Shown in pieces: positions 1-10,085 of a stretch of DNA of 64,000 nucleotides. The position numbers and the translations under genes were made by a program. The notes beneath the pieces were generated by a model that worked only from the letters and a program-made list of their open reading frames with translations, was not told the origin of the DNA and searched no databases. Positions within the stretch are counted from its first letter, which is position 1. Each line of letters starts with the position of its first letter. The stretch comes from Panax quinquefolius (taxonomy: Eukaryota; Streptophyta; Magnoliopsida; Apiales; Araliaceae), in assembly GCA_020205615.1 (NCBI GenBank), contig CM035166.1, positions 89,271,043 through 89,335,042 on the forward strand. Direction: 5' to 3'.

Positions 1-1433
1 AGTTTCCCCTTCTTTCGTAGGGGCACGCTTATAAACTTATGATTTCTTTGAAGTTCACCCTTTCTTTTGATGAGAAGCTTGATCTCGCTTTAAACTCCTT
101 CCATTTCTTGGAATTGGAAAAATGCCCCAGTCCTTTCGCATGTTGATGCCGAGGGTTCGTATGAGAAACTCTCTTTGTTGATGATGTCGTGAGTGAATAA
201 TATCTGAATCGTCATTGAGATGCTGATGGACCATGCTGATGGCGCTGACTGGTGCATTTTCTACTTTAGGATGATTGATAAATGCCCCAGTGTTGAGTTG
301 TCGCTGCTTCTGAGATTGCCCCAATCTTGTTGTAAGGGACCCAATATCCAGTTGTTGCCAATTTTGAAATTGCCCCAGCCTCGCTTGTTGTCTGGGATAG
401 TTGCTTTGACAGATGAGCTGATAAGACGCCGAGATCGCAAGAGGCTTTTACTTCTGTACCATCTGGTGAACAGGTAGTGGATGTGGGCTTTGATGTTGAT
501 AGCTCTTTCTGGTAGAGATTTCACTTTGTTAAAGAGATGATGCTCTAACTCATAGGGATATCGTTGTTGCTGAATGGGATGACGTTATATCTACCCGAGA
601 TATCGCATGTAGTTAGCGGTGGATCTGTTGGCTCGTGTAGAAACCCTTGGGCAGGAGATCACAGCGTTACCTCCTTCTTTTGAGAGGGAATCCATGTTGG
701 ACTTGATAGCCCGCATATACACTGATTTGTAGATGGGCTTGTATTTTTCTACACAGACTAGCTTAGCCATTTTGTCATGTACAATACAGATTGTATATAT
801 CAAATAGCATTATATATGGCAGGGAAATATATGTTGATTCACTTCCCTTTTAGTTGTGCCTTGCTAATTGCTTGATATTTGTTTGTTTCTCCAGGACTTT
901 GTGATCTGGATGTATTCTGAACTCCTCCTTGATGGATGGACAGTGAGATGTCTCAGGATTTTTAGAATAGATCGTCGATCTGTGTGTATTCCCTACCATC
1001 TTTGGTGTCTTGGGACTTGTTTCTGTATGTGGCTATTGATAGGAGTGAGTTTATTTTTTCTGTGGTGAGACTGGACCATATAACATGGCTGCCTACGTAC
1101 TCCCGTGTATTAGGGAGATCAGGTCGACGTAGTTCACCCCAGGTATAGGGCGGATTACAAATGAAAAGTTTAATCCCATGTACAGGATAAATTGAAGGTG
1201 TGAAAGGTTTAATCCCTGGTGGGATAACCGAAGTTGTAGGAAATGAAGTGAAACCAGGCTGCTGGTTTGAAAAGTATGTTTTTCCCTGAAGGGCAGATGG
1301 GTAAAAAGGAAAGGCTGTATGTAGTGAGGGTTAAAGAACCTGAAATGACTGGTGATCTGATGATCCAAAACCAGGATGTTCGTTGATGGTAACCTCAGAC
1401 ATAGTACTATTTCACGGTGTCTGAATTGACGAG
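1..1433 (-). other. Non-coding 3' part of a minus-strand Tat-like Ty3 element
   Basis: This stretch lies downstream (minus strand) of the integrase stop codon at 1434-1436, and no long open frame is convincing. A short motif, atgccccag, recurs near 122, 281 and 370. The segment ggctgcctacgtactcccg at about 1087 resembles a motif I remember as common between pol and the 3' LTR of plant Ty3 elements. The 3' LTR of this element is not in the window. The assignment rests mainly on its position next to the pol remnant. Confidence 0.4.
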
Positions 1434-2125
1434 TTACAAAAATTCATCGCCGTCCACTTCCTGTAATCTGAGAGCGCCTCCTGTCAATACCTCCTTAACA
1501 ATAAACGGGCCTTCCCAATTTGGGGAGAATTTTCCTTTAGACTGAGCTTGGTTATCAACGATCTTTTTCAAAATCAAGTCGTGTTGTTTGAACTGCCGTA
1601 GTTGGACTTTTCTGTTGTAGGATCTTCTTTACAAGTAGAGGGTCGCTCATGTGTGGGCCACATACTCCACCATGGATCTCATCCATGAGTCTATGAGCTT
1701 GGTCTTGGTCTAAATATCTGAGGAGACCTAGTCTTGCATCTCTATTGTAGAGTGCATCTCCGCTCAGGTAGAATTTCATAGCAAGTCGATTGATCCGCCT
1801 TTTCTCAGTCGGGCTTGCCTCAGCGGATGTAAATCCATTTTGTAGGTACTCCTTGATATGCTGATACCAAGGGTGTTGGATGGGAGGTAGCTCATCTGAT
1901 ACTTCTCCAATATAATTCCCATAGACTAGAGCCCTTTTTGGTCAAATGTGAGGGTTGGCATGTCTTCCTTGTCATGTATGTTGATTAAGTAGGCCAAGGT
2001 TGCTAACGCATCCGCAAAATCATTCCTATTCCGTGGAATGTGGAGGAAGGATATTTCTTCGAACTCCAAAGCCATCTGTAGAACCTGCCGATGGTAAGGC
2101 AACAAATGTATGGCCTGTTGAAGAG
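1434..2125 (-). pseudogene. Ty3/gypsy (Tat-like) pol remnant: RNase H end, integrase zinc-binding and C-terminal parts
   Basis: Read on the minus strand, the segment gives three recognisable parts of a retrotransposon polyprotein. First is the RNase H tail with FADALATLAYLI (about 2010-2050). Second is a linker and H2C2-type integrase N-terminus with EIHGGVCGPHMS (about 1650-1680). Third is the integrase C-terminus with KGKFSPNWEGPFIVKEVLTG, ending in VDGDEFL and a stop at 1434-1436. RNase H removes the RNA of the cDNA hybrid and integrase inserts the cDNA. The DDE catalytic core that should lie between zinc finger and C-terminus is missing: the frame jumps from LVKKIL to the C-terminal YNRKVQLRQF-like stretch near 1620. 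There is also a stop and frameshift near 1926. The family is clear; the lineage (Tat) is inferred from sequence style. Confidence 0.85.
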
Positions 2126-2126
2126 C

Positions 2127-2220
2127 TTTTTCTTTTTCTCTTTTTTTTTCTTTTTTTTCTATTTTTTTCTTTTTATTATTATTTTTTCTTTTTTCTTTTT
2201 TTTTCTTTTTTTTTTCTTTT
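2127..2220. repeat. T-rich low-complexity tract
   Basis: A run of T with scattered C interrupts the RNase H coding segment of the minus-strand pol remnant. On the minus strand it would encode lysine/glutamate runs, which is a composition artefact and not a protein feature. Minus-strand sequence on its far side (2220-2312) stays open but I do not recognise it. Confidence 0.85.
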
Positions 2221-2330
2221 GCATTAGATCTTGGAAAAGAGCCATATGGCTCACTGATAGGTAGCTCCAGCATTGATGAGACCGAATGACAATCGTCCTT
2301 AGCAAAAGGCATAACTCGATAATGTTAGTC

Positions 2331-2379
2331 AATATATATATAAATATATATATATATATAATATATATATATATATATA
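2331..2379. repeat. (TA)n microsatellite
   Basis: Almost uninterrupted TA/AT dinucleotides. It lies between the pol remnant and the LTR that ends at 3502. Confidence 0.9.
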
Positions 2380-2687
2380 GACAAACTGAAACAAAACCAC
2401 GGACCAAAGTCCGGGCAAATGCGCGCAACACGACTCTCAACGTGAAGAAGGGTGTGTGCAGAGATGAAGAGAAAGACTCTAAAGTCTGTGAGAAGGCTTA
2501 CAGTTGACTGCCAAAGAAGACTTCTATATCTTTAGAGTGAGTAAACACTAGCTTTTGTAGGTACAAAAGGGCTATATATGAGCTCACAGGTGTTTAAAAT
2601 GAGAAAGTACTGCGCGTGGGGTGAGTCAGAGCAAATTGGGTAGGGCTTCCTCATGTTTCTCTTACAAAATGGCCACCCCAAGCCCTC

Positions 2688-2695
2688 TATTTATA
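2688..2695 (-). promoter_or_regulatory. TATA box of the minus-strand LTR
   Basis: TATAAATA on the minus strand sits inside an 18-bp near-palindrome (2683-2700, ccctctatttatagaggg). Its orientation matches transcription toward lower coordinates, into the pol remnant. Confidence 0.55.
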
Positions 2696-3275
2696 GAGGG
2701 GGGTGCCGCAGGTCTACCTACGGCACCTAGTAGCAGAGTATTACTGCGGCTACCCGGGTGCCGGGCGGTGTAGGTCCCATGAGTAATGCAATCGTACATT
2801 CCGACAACGCGTTGTTCGCTCGGTCGTTCATAACTTTCAATCCGGGAGTCCGATGACAGCGTGCCATATCATTCCAGAAAGCTCTTTTCGAGAGCTACAC
2901 AATGACATAGGATTTGCGCTTTTTTGATTCCAGGAAGATGGGTCCATGACCAAAATGGCATTCCGGGTTTCCGCGGTGTAGTCCAGATTGAACCGCTTTT
3001 ATGTAGTTGCACTCGAAAGTTAAGATATGGTTCTTGTGGGACTTATATTGAATTATTTTGAGTTGTCATGAGTTGATTTAATGTGAGTTGAAGTTGAGTT
3101 GGCAAAATGACCATTTTGCCCCTCCCAGGGTTATCTCCGGTTTTCGCACAGTTGTAGCAGTATTTTCTCAGGATTATCTCTGAGGTTGACTTGATGTTGA
3201 CTTTGACTATCCTCGGGGTTATCTCTAAGGTTGGCTTGACCTCTTGGGGCCTACCTCTAGGCTTTGATCTTGATC

Positions 3276-3400
3276 CCCCGGGGCTATCTCCAGGGTTGAA
3301 ACTAATTTTCCCGGGGTTATCTCCGGGGTTGGAAACTATTTTCCCGGGGTTATCTCCTGGGTTGGAAACTGGATCTCCCGTGGCTATCTTCGTGGTTAAA
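3276..3400. repeat. 33-bp minisatellite inside the LTR U3
   Basis: Units beginning cccggggttatctcc start at about 3276, 3310, 3343 and 3376, a spacing of 33-34 bp. A more diverged version of the motif is visible upstream from about 3130. The unit length is a multiple of three, so the plus strand shows an 11-residue periodic frame, but I see no reason to call it coding. Confidence 0.8.
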
Positions 3401-3502
3401 ATTGATGTTGTAGTTCTCCAGGGCTATGTTCGGAGTATGAAAAAGACGCTTTTGTCCTCCTGCATAGTTAGTAAAAGGAAAACAAAATTTTGAGTGTCTA
3501 CA

Positions 3503-4096
3503 GTACTTATGACATTTCGATGTATCACTTATTATTTAGCTTATATTAGAAATTCATATCATTGAATATTGTATTACAATTATTTTTCATTTAATGCAAA
3601 AGACTTGTTATTTCCCACATTTTCTTTATTGGCATATGATAAATTGAGTTCACACAGTTATTAACAATAATTACATATTATATATGTATTCTAGAATTAT
3701 ATGTCTAACAGGTTGATTGGCTCTCACACACGAGCAATCACCTTTGGCGCTTTGGATATCGAGCAATTGATGTTTTAAATAACAATCAATTGGCACTGAA
3801 AAGCGAGCGAAAATGAGATATTTTATTTAATTTTTGCTTTGGATAGCGGTCAATTAGCACTTAGTAGCATGAAAAATTATATTTTTAATATATCGCCTTG
3901 GTTAGAACCAAGATGAGGTTAAGTGTATTTAACCGAATATGGTAAGTCCCACTATCTATATTAATGTGGAAAATAACTGGATGCGAAATCTTAGAGTGGG
4001 CTCTTAAAGAAGCGAGCAATTCAAGAATTTGAGTTGGGCACTAGAGGAGTGACTGAACTAAGATCCGCACGGTATGACTATATGACATATGTTTAC
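3503..4096. other. AT-rich flank, possibly leader of a copia-like element
   Basis: No open reading frame. The motif gcgagcaatt and variants recur (about 3759, 3846, 4013). A 75-bp stretch near 4009-4085 resembles 34156-34232 on the other side of the Tat-like insertion, so this is the left half of the target that the 30-kb element entered. The copia assignment is inference from a PPT-like site on the right side at 35606-35617. Confidence 0.4.
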
Positions 4097-4617
4097 TATT
4101 GGGCCATAATACTTTAGACATGTTGGGTAGGTCTTGAAAGTATTGGGCCGGTTCATTGGGCCAACCCATTGGGAAGTTAATGTCTTTATTTGGGTCCTCT
4201 TGAGGTATGGGGCCGAGGCAGTGGGTCGAATTACTAGATAAGTATGGTTCCACTTGGGTTTTGACCGGTGATGATTATGGGGATAAAACTTTGACTGTCA
4301 TCTCTGCATTGTATTCAATGAGGATTGGACAGGGCTTAGTCGGCTACAAGCTGTGGGCCAGGGGAAGTCAGTGGCATACAAAAGCAAAGAACTCACACAA
4401 AGGAAGGTAAGACACTTAACCAATTTATGATGGCTCTCAATACACTAGATATATTATTCCTCTATTGTTAACCTTGTGATCGTCGATATTGACTCTCACG
4501 CCGGAGTTATCCCCCTACGGTCAAGCCGTCAAGCTTTTGGTGTTGACTTGTTGAATTGTGCAGGATATCGAACATGTCTTGGTGATTGGGACATGAGGAA
4601 AGATCTTGGCGTTAACA
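4097..4617 (+). mobile_element. 5' LTR of the Tat-like element
   Basis: Starts TATTGGGCCATAAT, where the 3' LTR has TGTTGGGCC, so the first dinucleotide TG has mutated to TA. Ends GGCGTTAACA. The TATA-like site of the 3' LTR (atataaaagc) is catacaaaagc here. Confidence 0.93.
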
Positions 4618-4635
4618 TTGGCGCTAGAAGGAGGG
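4618..4635 (+). promoter_or_regulatory. Primer-binding site of the Tat-like element
   Basis: The sequence ttggcgctagaaggaggg directly follows the LTR end, where a tRNA 3' end should pair to prime minus-strand cDNA. It resembles the TGGCGCC-type primer sites of plant Ty3 elements. I did not assign the tRNA. Confidence 0.65.
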
Positions 4636-5021
4636 CTGAGTTCTAGTGTCTTGAACATTTTTTAATCACAAATTGTATTTGTTCTACGTCAGAATCCATG
4701 GGGAAGAGTAGAACACCTACACCTAAAGGATAGCTGATGGCTATGACTTCGTCTACTCAACGAGTATCCGTCCAGAATTGATTGGGTCCTTCAAAGAGCG
4801 CTCATGCTGGTACTGCTTCCAAGCTGGTTTTTGAGGGTTCTCGTTTGAGATCCCAGGGTGATGCTGGAGGAGAATTGATTTTTGTTGCCGATAGAAGACC
4901 TGGACATGGTCGGAAAAGGGTAGAAGGCATACTGCTTATAATCCTATAACGAAGTGGTCAGACTAATAAACCGATCAAGTTAGAAAGAAGTCTACACGTT
5001 AAAGACATGTCTCGAGGCCGC
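4636..5021 (+). other. Decayed leader/gag region of the Tat-like element
   Basis: Follows the primer site. Short fragments are open on the plus strand (for example from the ATG near 4699), but stops interrupt every frame within about 60 codons and no Gag motif is recognisable. Position alone suggests the 5' leader and start of gag. Confidence 0.4.
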
Positions 5022-5640
5022 CTTCGGGATTATGGTCGAAGCAGAGTAGATGAAGACCCAACAGCCATTTTCTTGGTTGACCGAAAAGGGTACTCTGCCC
5101 TATTGGTCTTCGGGATTATGGTCAAAGCGAGTAGATGAAGACCCAATAACCATTTTTGGTGGTTGACCAAAAGGGTACTCATACCTATTAGTCTTGGGAT
5201 TATAGTCGAGCGAGTAGATGAAGACCCAATAACCATTTTCTTGGTTGACCGAAAAGGGTACTCCGCCCTATTGGTCTTCGGGATTATTGTCGAAGAAGAG
5301 TAGATGAAGACCCAACAGCCATTTTCTTGGTTGACCGAAAAGGGTACTCCGCCCTATTGGTCTTCGGGATTATGGTCGAAGCAGAGTAGATGAAGACCCA
5401 ACAACCATTTTCTTGGTTGACCGAAAAGGGTACTCCGCCCTATTGGTCTTCGGGATTATGGTCGAATCAGAGTAGATGAAGACTCAACAACCATTTTTTT
5501 GGTTGACCGAAAAGGGTATTCCACCCTATTGGTCTTCGGGATTATGGTTGAAGCAGAATAGATGAAGACCCAACAGCCATTTTCCTGATTGATCGAAGAG
5601 GGTACTCCACCCTATCGGTTTACAGGATTATGGTCAAAGT
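5022..5640 (+). repeat. 86-bp tandem array
   Basis: About seven copies of a unit starting cttcgggattatggtc, at 5022, 5108, 5193, 5276, 5362, 5448, 5534 and a decayed one near 5620. Spacing is mostly 86 bp. Each unit contains gtagatgaagaccca and ttggttgaccgaaaagggta. 86 is not a multiple of three, so this is not a protein repeat in one frame. It lies between the gag and RT positions of the Tat-like element. Confidence 0.92.
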
Positions 5641-5766
5641 AGATCCAGAAGCCGCACTCCTGAGAATCCACTGAGGTCACACTGCCCCATGGATACTTAT
5701 CTTCGGAGATGCCCGTTTAAAGCTGCAGGTTCGAATAGAAAAGACAAGACTATTCAGAAGAGTCTT

Positions 5767-6200
5767 TGAGAAGGTTTATGTCCAAATCAACAGAAAAATG
5801 TTTGCCAATTTTTGGTACGTGGAAAGGGCCAAAGAATGCTAAGACGTTCCAGTGGACTTCGGTCTGTGAAGACGCCTTCCAGGGAATAACGACCTATCTT
5901 TCTTCGGGGCCCTTGTTGATGAAGCCCGCTCCTGCTGAGCTATTGTATTTGTATCTGACAGCTAGTTCGTTAGCGATGGGAGCAGTTTTGGTGCGAGAAG
6001 GTGGGGGTAAGCAGCACCCGGTTACTATGTAAATTGTGTCCTTAGGGATGAAGAAATAAGATGACGATAGTTATGGAGAAGCAAAAGAGTCCGATAAAAT
6101 CGTTGTAGTGCTTCGGCAGAATCGGAATTCGTTGGCGTTGTTTGCAGACAGGCCCAATTCTACTTTGGACTCATCTCCAACTATTGAGGAATTTTGGGTG
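5767..6200 (+). pseudogene. Ty3 reverse transcriptase C-terminus / RNase H start remnant
   Basis: The plus-strand frame from about 5767 reads the thumb/connection region of a Ty3 reverse transcriptase: RFMSKSTEKCLPIF, then FQWTSVCEDAF, YLSSGPLLMKP and LAMGAVLVREGGGKQHPV. These match the usual order FISKSTDKCLPFF, W..ECE.AF, YLSSPPLL, AVLVRE. RT copies the element RNA into DNA. The frame stops at 6032, just where RNase H should start, and only shreds follow. The catalytic YXDD part is absent, replaced upstream by the 86-bp array. The orientation agrees with the flanking LTRs. Confidence 0.85.
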
Positions 6201-6525
6201 CTGTCCAAAGTTGCAGATGTTCTTCGGAGGGTTCATGTGGGTATTTGTGTCAACTGAATAGTTCGGTCCTGCATCAGCCACCAAAAAGGCTATATTCGAT
6301 TTTATCTCCTATACCTTTTGCTGTCTGGGGGGCATTCATAATGGGTCCATTGGGTCCATTGCCAGGGATCAAGTTAACAAACGCCAGTTCATGAGATCGA
6401 AGTTTGAAGCGTTCAGTAAGGATTTCAGTGGCTCATCCGTATTCTGATAGGCCCAACAAATGCCACCTCGGTGTAAGGAGGTTCGGGTGGACTCGTTGAC
6501 CATTTGATGATAGCCTTATTGGCAG
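6201..6525 (+). other. Unassigned internal DNA of the Tat-like element
   Basis: No frame is open long enough to judge. The block starting gtgtaaggaggttcgggtgg at about 6471 recurs near 6717 and 30475, so a higher-order repeat with the 42-bp array begins here. Confidence 0.4.
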
Positions 6526-6969
6526 GTGGTCCTAATGGGTTTGTCGAGGCCCTTTGTGGTAGGAAAATGCCATCCTTTAGACGTTGTCAGGCCCTTCGTA
6601 GTAGGTAATTGTCGTCCTTATGGGTTTGTCAGGCCCTTCGTGGTAGGCAAATGTCATCCTGTGGGTTTGTTAGGCCCTTCGTTTGTTAGGCCCTTCGTGG
6701 TAAGCAAACGTCATCGGTGTAAGGAGGTTCGGGTGGACTTGCTGACCATTCGATGGTAGCCTTATTGGCAGGTGGTCCTTATGACGTTGTCATGCCCTTC
6801 GTGGTAGGCAATTGTCGTCCTTATGGGTTTGTCAGGCCTTTCGTGGTAGGCAAATGCCATCCTTTAGACTTTGTCAGGCCCTTCGTGGTAGGCAAATGTC
6901 ATCCTGTGGGTTTGTCAGGCCCTTCGTGGTAGGCAAATGCCATCCTTTAGACTTTGGCAGTCCCTTCGT
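6526..6969 (+). repeat. 42-bp tandem array, left part
   Basis: Units of the type aggcccttcgtggtaggcaa plus about 22 bp recur with 42-bp spacing (for example near 6547, 6589 and 6631). A longer block with ttcgggtggacttgctgacc interrupts them near 6717. 42 is a multiple of three, and the plus strand reads a 14-residue period with VRPFVVGKCHP. The array is cut at 6969 by the nested chromovirus and resumes at 30379. Confidence 0.9.
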
Positions 6970-9459
6970 TGTAACACTCCCTTCCCGAAAAGGAAAGAGA
7001 GGTCATGTGCAAAGCACAACAAACCTCAAAATAAGTAAACAGAGCACTAATAACTTCAAAATATGTAATAATGATATCCATCAATGCAGTACTAATTACA
7101 ATTCTCCAACTAGAGTCAAAATAATCAAAACATAAAATTGAAACAACATAGGCAATTGAAGGCAACTCTCTCATCACACTAGCCACAGAATCACCCCTAT
7201 GAAAACTCGCGGAAGAAAAACCACAAGATGAGCGAATTGCCAAATCGGATACGAGATATACAATCGATATACGAAAACAATCGAGACAAAATATCTTTGA
7301 CAAGGCCTCAAGTGTAAATACTAAGAAAATATAATCTCCAAAGATCTGAATGAAATATATACGAATCAATGAAATTACGTAAACCAATATTTAATAAAGA
7401 AATAACGAACTAAAATAACTAACTCAATGAATTGAACTGAACAGAAACAAACAAAACTAATACAATAAAATAATAGGCTGAAAGAAATGGCTGGGGTTAT
7501 TTTATACCGATTGAGCTCAAAAATATATCTTGCCACACAGGCAAGTCAAATAAATGCCACACGGGCAAATCACACATTGGACCGCGAATCCAAATGTATG
7601 CAAATCGGATAGGTGTGTTTGGCATAACATCACCAATCCGCAGAACAGAAAATTAGGGTTAACCCATACGCCTCCCACAACAAAACACCAAATGGCCCAC
7701 TTCCTTCGGAGCCCAAACGGAGACGTAGTGGACTAATCACACCGCCACGGAAAGTGTCATGCCTCTCGTGCCAAGACGACATGCCTGTGTTACCCCCACA
7801 GGTGGTTATAGCTCAGGTATACCCTACGATATATTCTATCAAAAATACTATGTCACAACACATGCGACATAATACCAACAAAAGGGTTCTATATGTACAT
7901 GTTGAATCAAATCAAATTCTAGTCACAAGGTCTCAAAAAGAAGGTAGCAACACGTACCACTCTACAATTATCAAAATAAATACTATACATGATAACCTGA
8001 TTCAAAGAGTACAAGTACGAGTCCAATGTGTCAACTCCAAAATGAAATAAATATATTAATTTCACAAGAAATAATTATGTGAAATAATAACAGAAATTCA
8101 AAACGAGGAACAAAATGAACAAATCAAAAGTATGGCTGAAAGAGTACGGAATCCGTACCTGATACTTCCAAACCCTTTTATAGCACACTCCACAAAATCT
8201 TACCCTCAAATGCCAACGATATCAAATACGAAACGTTATTCGCAACCTAAACATATTCACCTCAAATTAAAAACAATCCAAACTAATAATTCCAAAATAA
8301 TTCATAATCTATTTAATATGCCTTTAATCATCGCCTTTTATTAATTATTAATACTCCAAAATTTATATACCAAAAATGACCCGTTAAATTCCTTCCGTTC
8401 GAACTAATTAAACAACATAATAATAAATATAAGTTTGTAAATTACCTAATAACTATATTTATAGTAATATAAAATTAATTCCCAATTACATTAATTTCAC
8501 CAAAAATAAATTCAAACTAAATTACGAAAGCCTTTAAATCAGATAACATGTGTACTTATTAAAAAAAATACAAACTTGTCAGACAATAAATTGCCTTATT
8601 GCATTGATGAACTAGCCTCAACTGCAGTTCCTTGAAATGCTCCGATTGTTGGCTTGGATTTTTTTTTATATAATGTTTTTAAAGAAAACATACGATTACT
8701 ACTATTACATCATATACATACATGCTCCATATGTCTAAATCAAAGTCACTAAAGTCGGTCTTAATTGGAATGTATAATCATCCTCTATTAAAAACATAAT
8801 CAACCAATCCATATTATGTAAATATGTTGAACCCCTCTTGCAACAGACCAACGCTAAATATAAATAACAAATTCCCTTTCCACAATCAGTATTTGTGTCA
8901 ACCTTCTTTTCCTAATTTACTTGCATCAAACAAATTTTAGTCACTTAGAACATCTCTTTAAGTTAAACATCACAACTTTTTTAACAAACACGACTTTCAA
9001 GGTAAAAAAATGTCAGAAAGTGTCTTCACAACCAAAAATAAAAACAACACCCAGAACCAAAACAAGTTTTATTATTCCACACAACTCATAATAAATGGTA
9101 AAATTACAATACCTTTTTGTTTCTTCTTCCTTTTCTTTTTTTTTTTTTTGATGTCGCCGCTGCCTCTTCTTCTTTTCTCTCGATTTGTATTAGATATGTT
9201 GAGAAAATTAGGTTTTAGTATTTATTCAGTTTAAAACATATTTTATTAATATATTTATTAGCTCTCCAAATTTTAATATGATTTATTATAACCCATATTT
9301 AAATTAAACCCAATTAATTTTAAGGCCCGAATTGAAGAAATCTCTTACTTATTTTAGTCCACATAATTTAAAAAAAATGTTTAAGCCAAACATAAGAAAG
9401 CCCAATTAAAAATATGGATTTAAATTTTTTTTTTTTTTTTTTTTTTACCGGGTATTACA
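6970..9459 (-). mobile_element. 3' LTR of the chromovirus derivative
   Basis: 2,490 bp. On the plus strand it starts TGTAACACTCCC and ends GGGTATTACA. It is closely similar to 27865-30378 along its whole length. Several short open frames in it have no known match and occur in shifted form in the partner LTR, so they are not genes. Confidence 0.93.
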
Positions 9460-9475
9460 TTACCTACCCCTTAAA
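9460..9475 (-). promoter_or_regulatory. Polypurine tract of the chromovirus derivative
   Basis: On the minus strand TTTTAAGGGGTAGGTAA lies directly before the 3' LTR start (TGTAATACCC). This is where RNase H would leave the plus-strand primer. It sets the element on the minus strand. Confidence 0.75.
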
Positions 9476-9605
9476 AATGATTCCGTCCTCGGAATAAAAA
9501 GAATGAACGTACCTAATTATCAAAAGGTGCGGATACTCCGCTCAAATAGACTCCTCTATCTCCCAAGTAGCTTCCCGCTCCGAATGATTTTACTACAAGA
9601 CTTTA
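9476..9605 (-). pseudogene. Chromodomain tail of a chromovirus integrase, with stops
   Basis: The minus strand reads KVL**NHSEREATWEIEESI*AEYPHLFDN*, where asterisks are stops. Chromovirus integrases end with a chromodomain of the type KVLW.NH..EEATWE.EE.....YPHLF, so the identification is good. The stop in place of W fits TGG to TAG change, and the other stops also look like C-to-T decay. The downstream motif (minus strand) tattccgaggacggaatca is the usual post-stop sequence of this group. Only this end of pol remains. Confidence 0.8.
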
Positions 9606-9639
9606 ACAAAAGGAATTATCTTCCTCAATTTTAATTTAA

Positions 9640-9840
9640 TCAGTTATTTAATTATCTACTAAAAGAATTTAATTTTCCAAACAAAACAAGGAAGAAAAGA
9701 GGGAAACAAAATCATTTACCTTTTTCCAATTTAAATACAATTGTATACAATAAAATTAATTAATATTTAATTTTTTTTTAAAAAATATGGGTTATTACAT
9801 TTTTCACCGCTTAAAAATAATTCCGTTCTCGAAATTCAAA
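9640..9840 (-). mobile_element. Truncated end of a second, related chromovirus
   Basis: The arrangement at 9780-9840 repeats that at 9450-9510: an LTR end (gggttattaca), a purine tract on the minus strand, then a variant of the sequence that follows the chromodomain stop. It reads as the LTR start and internal 3' end of a related element, truncated on both sides. It may also be an internal duplication of the same element. Confidence 0.5.
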
Positions 9841-9940
9841 TAAACTACAAAAATAAATAAATAAATTTAGTTACGACGTAGCGCCGCCATTTGTAACGAT
9901 CAAGCCTGGTAAGTCCATAGGTCCACATAATTATCCATGT

Positions 9941-10085
9941 ACTCGTAAAAGATTCGTCAGCTATCGTGTCAAGCCTTGGTAAGGTTCTTCGCGTTGCATC
10001 AAATTAAATCACATGATTCACCGTTGGTGCGGGCCGTCGATAATATCTTTGAGTTTTATTCTTGCAAATGTACGTACTCTTCGGA
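9941..10085 (-). pseudogene. Degraded 16S rRNA fragment, plastid/cyanobacterial type
   Basis: The minus strand contains, in the correct order, strongly conserved small-subunit rRNA landmarks: gagtacg, a gcaagaat.aaactcaaag block, ggcccgcac, catgtgatttaatttgatgc, aacgcgaagaaccttacc and ggcttgaca. The conserved core is 9977-10075. The gcaagaat.aaactcaaag form points to a plastid or cyanobacterial-type source, as expected for a nuclear copy of plastid DNA, though several bases differ from what I remember of tobacco 16S. Many differences are C-to-T or G-to-A, as in old methylated DNA. It cannot be a functional rRNA. Confidence 0.75.

Larger units (their letters stand above)
2400..3502 (-). mobile_element. 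LTR of a Tat-like Ty3 element (lower boundary approximate)
   Basis: On the minus strand the LTR starts with TGTAGACACTC at 3502, a typical LTR start. A symmetric TATA region lies about 810 bp downstream (2683-2700), which gives a long U3. The lower boundary near 2400 is a guess because I cannot place a primer-binding site. It has the same orientation as the pol remnant at 1434-2125, so it may be the 5' LTR of that element with most of gag-pol deleted, or a separate LTR. No partner LTR is visible. Confidence 0.6.

Noticed and set aside
1926..2312. Lysine-rich open frame on the minus strand
   Set aside because: The lysine run comes from the T-rich tract 2127-2220. Only the part below 2125 is real RNase H sequence, annotated as pol remnant.
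5022..5640. CRISPR-like regular repeats
   Set aside because: The whole 86-bp unit is repeated, with no unique spacers, inside a plant retrotransposon.
6812..7387. Open frames across the array/LTR junction at 6970
   Set aside because: They run from the 42-bp repeat into the LTR and are chance frames.
7554..8344. Open frames in the 2.5-kb LTR, also seen at 28433-28953
   Set aside because: They shift frame between the two LTR copies and match nothing; LTRs of this group are non-coding.
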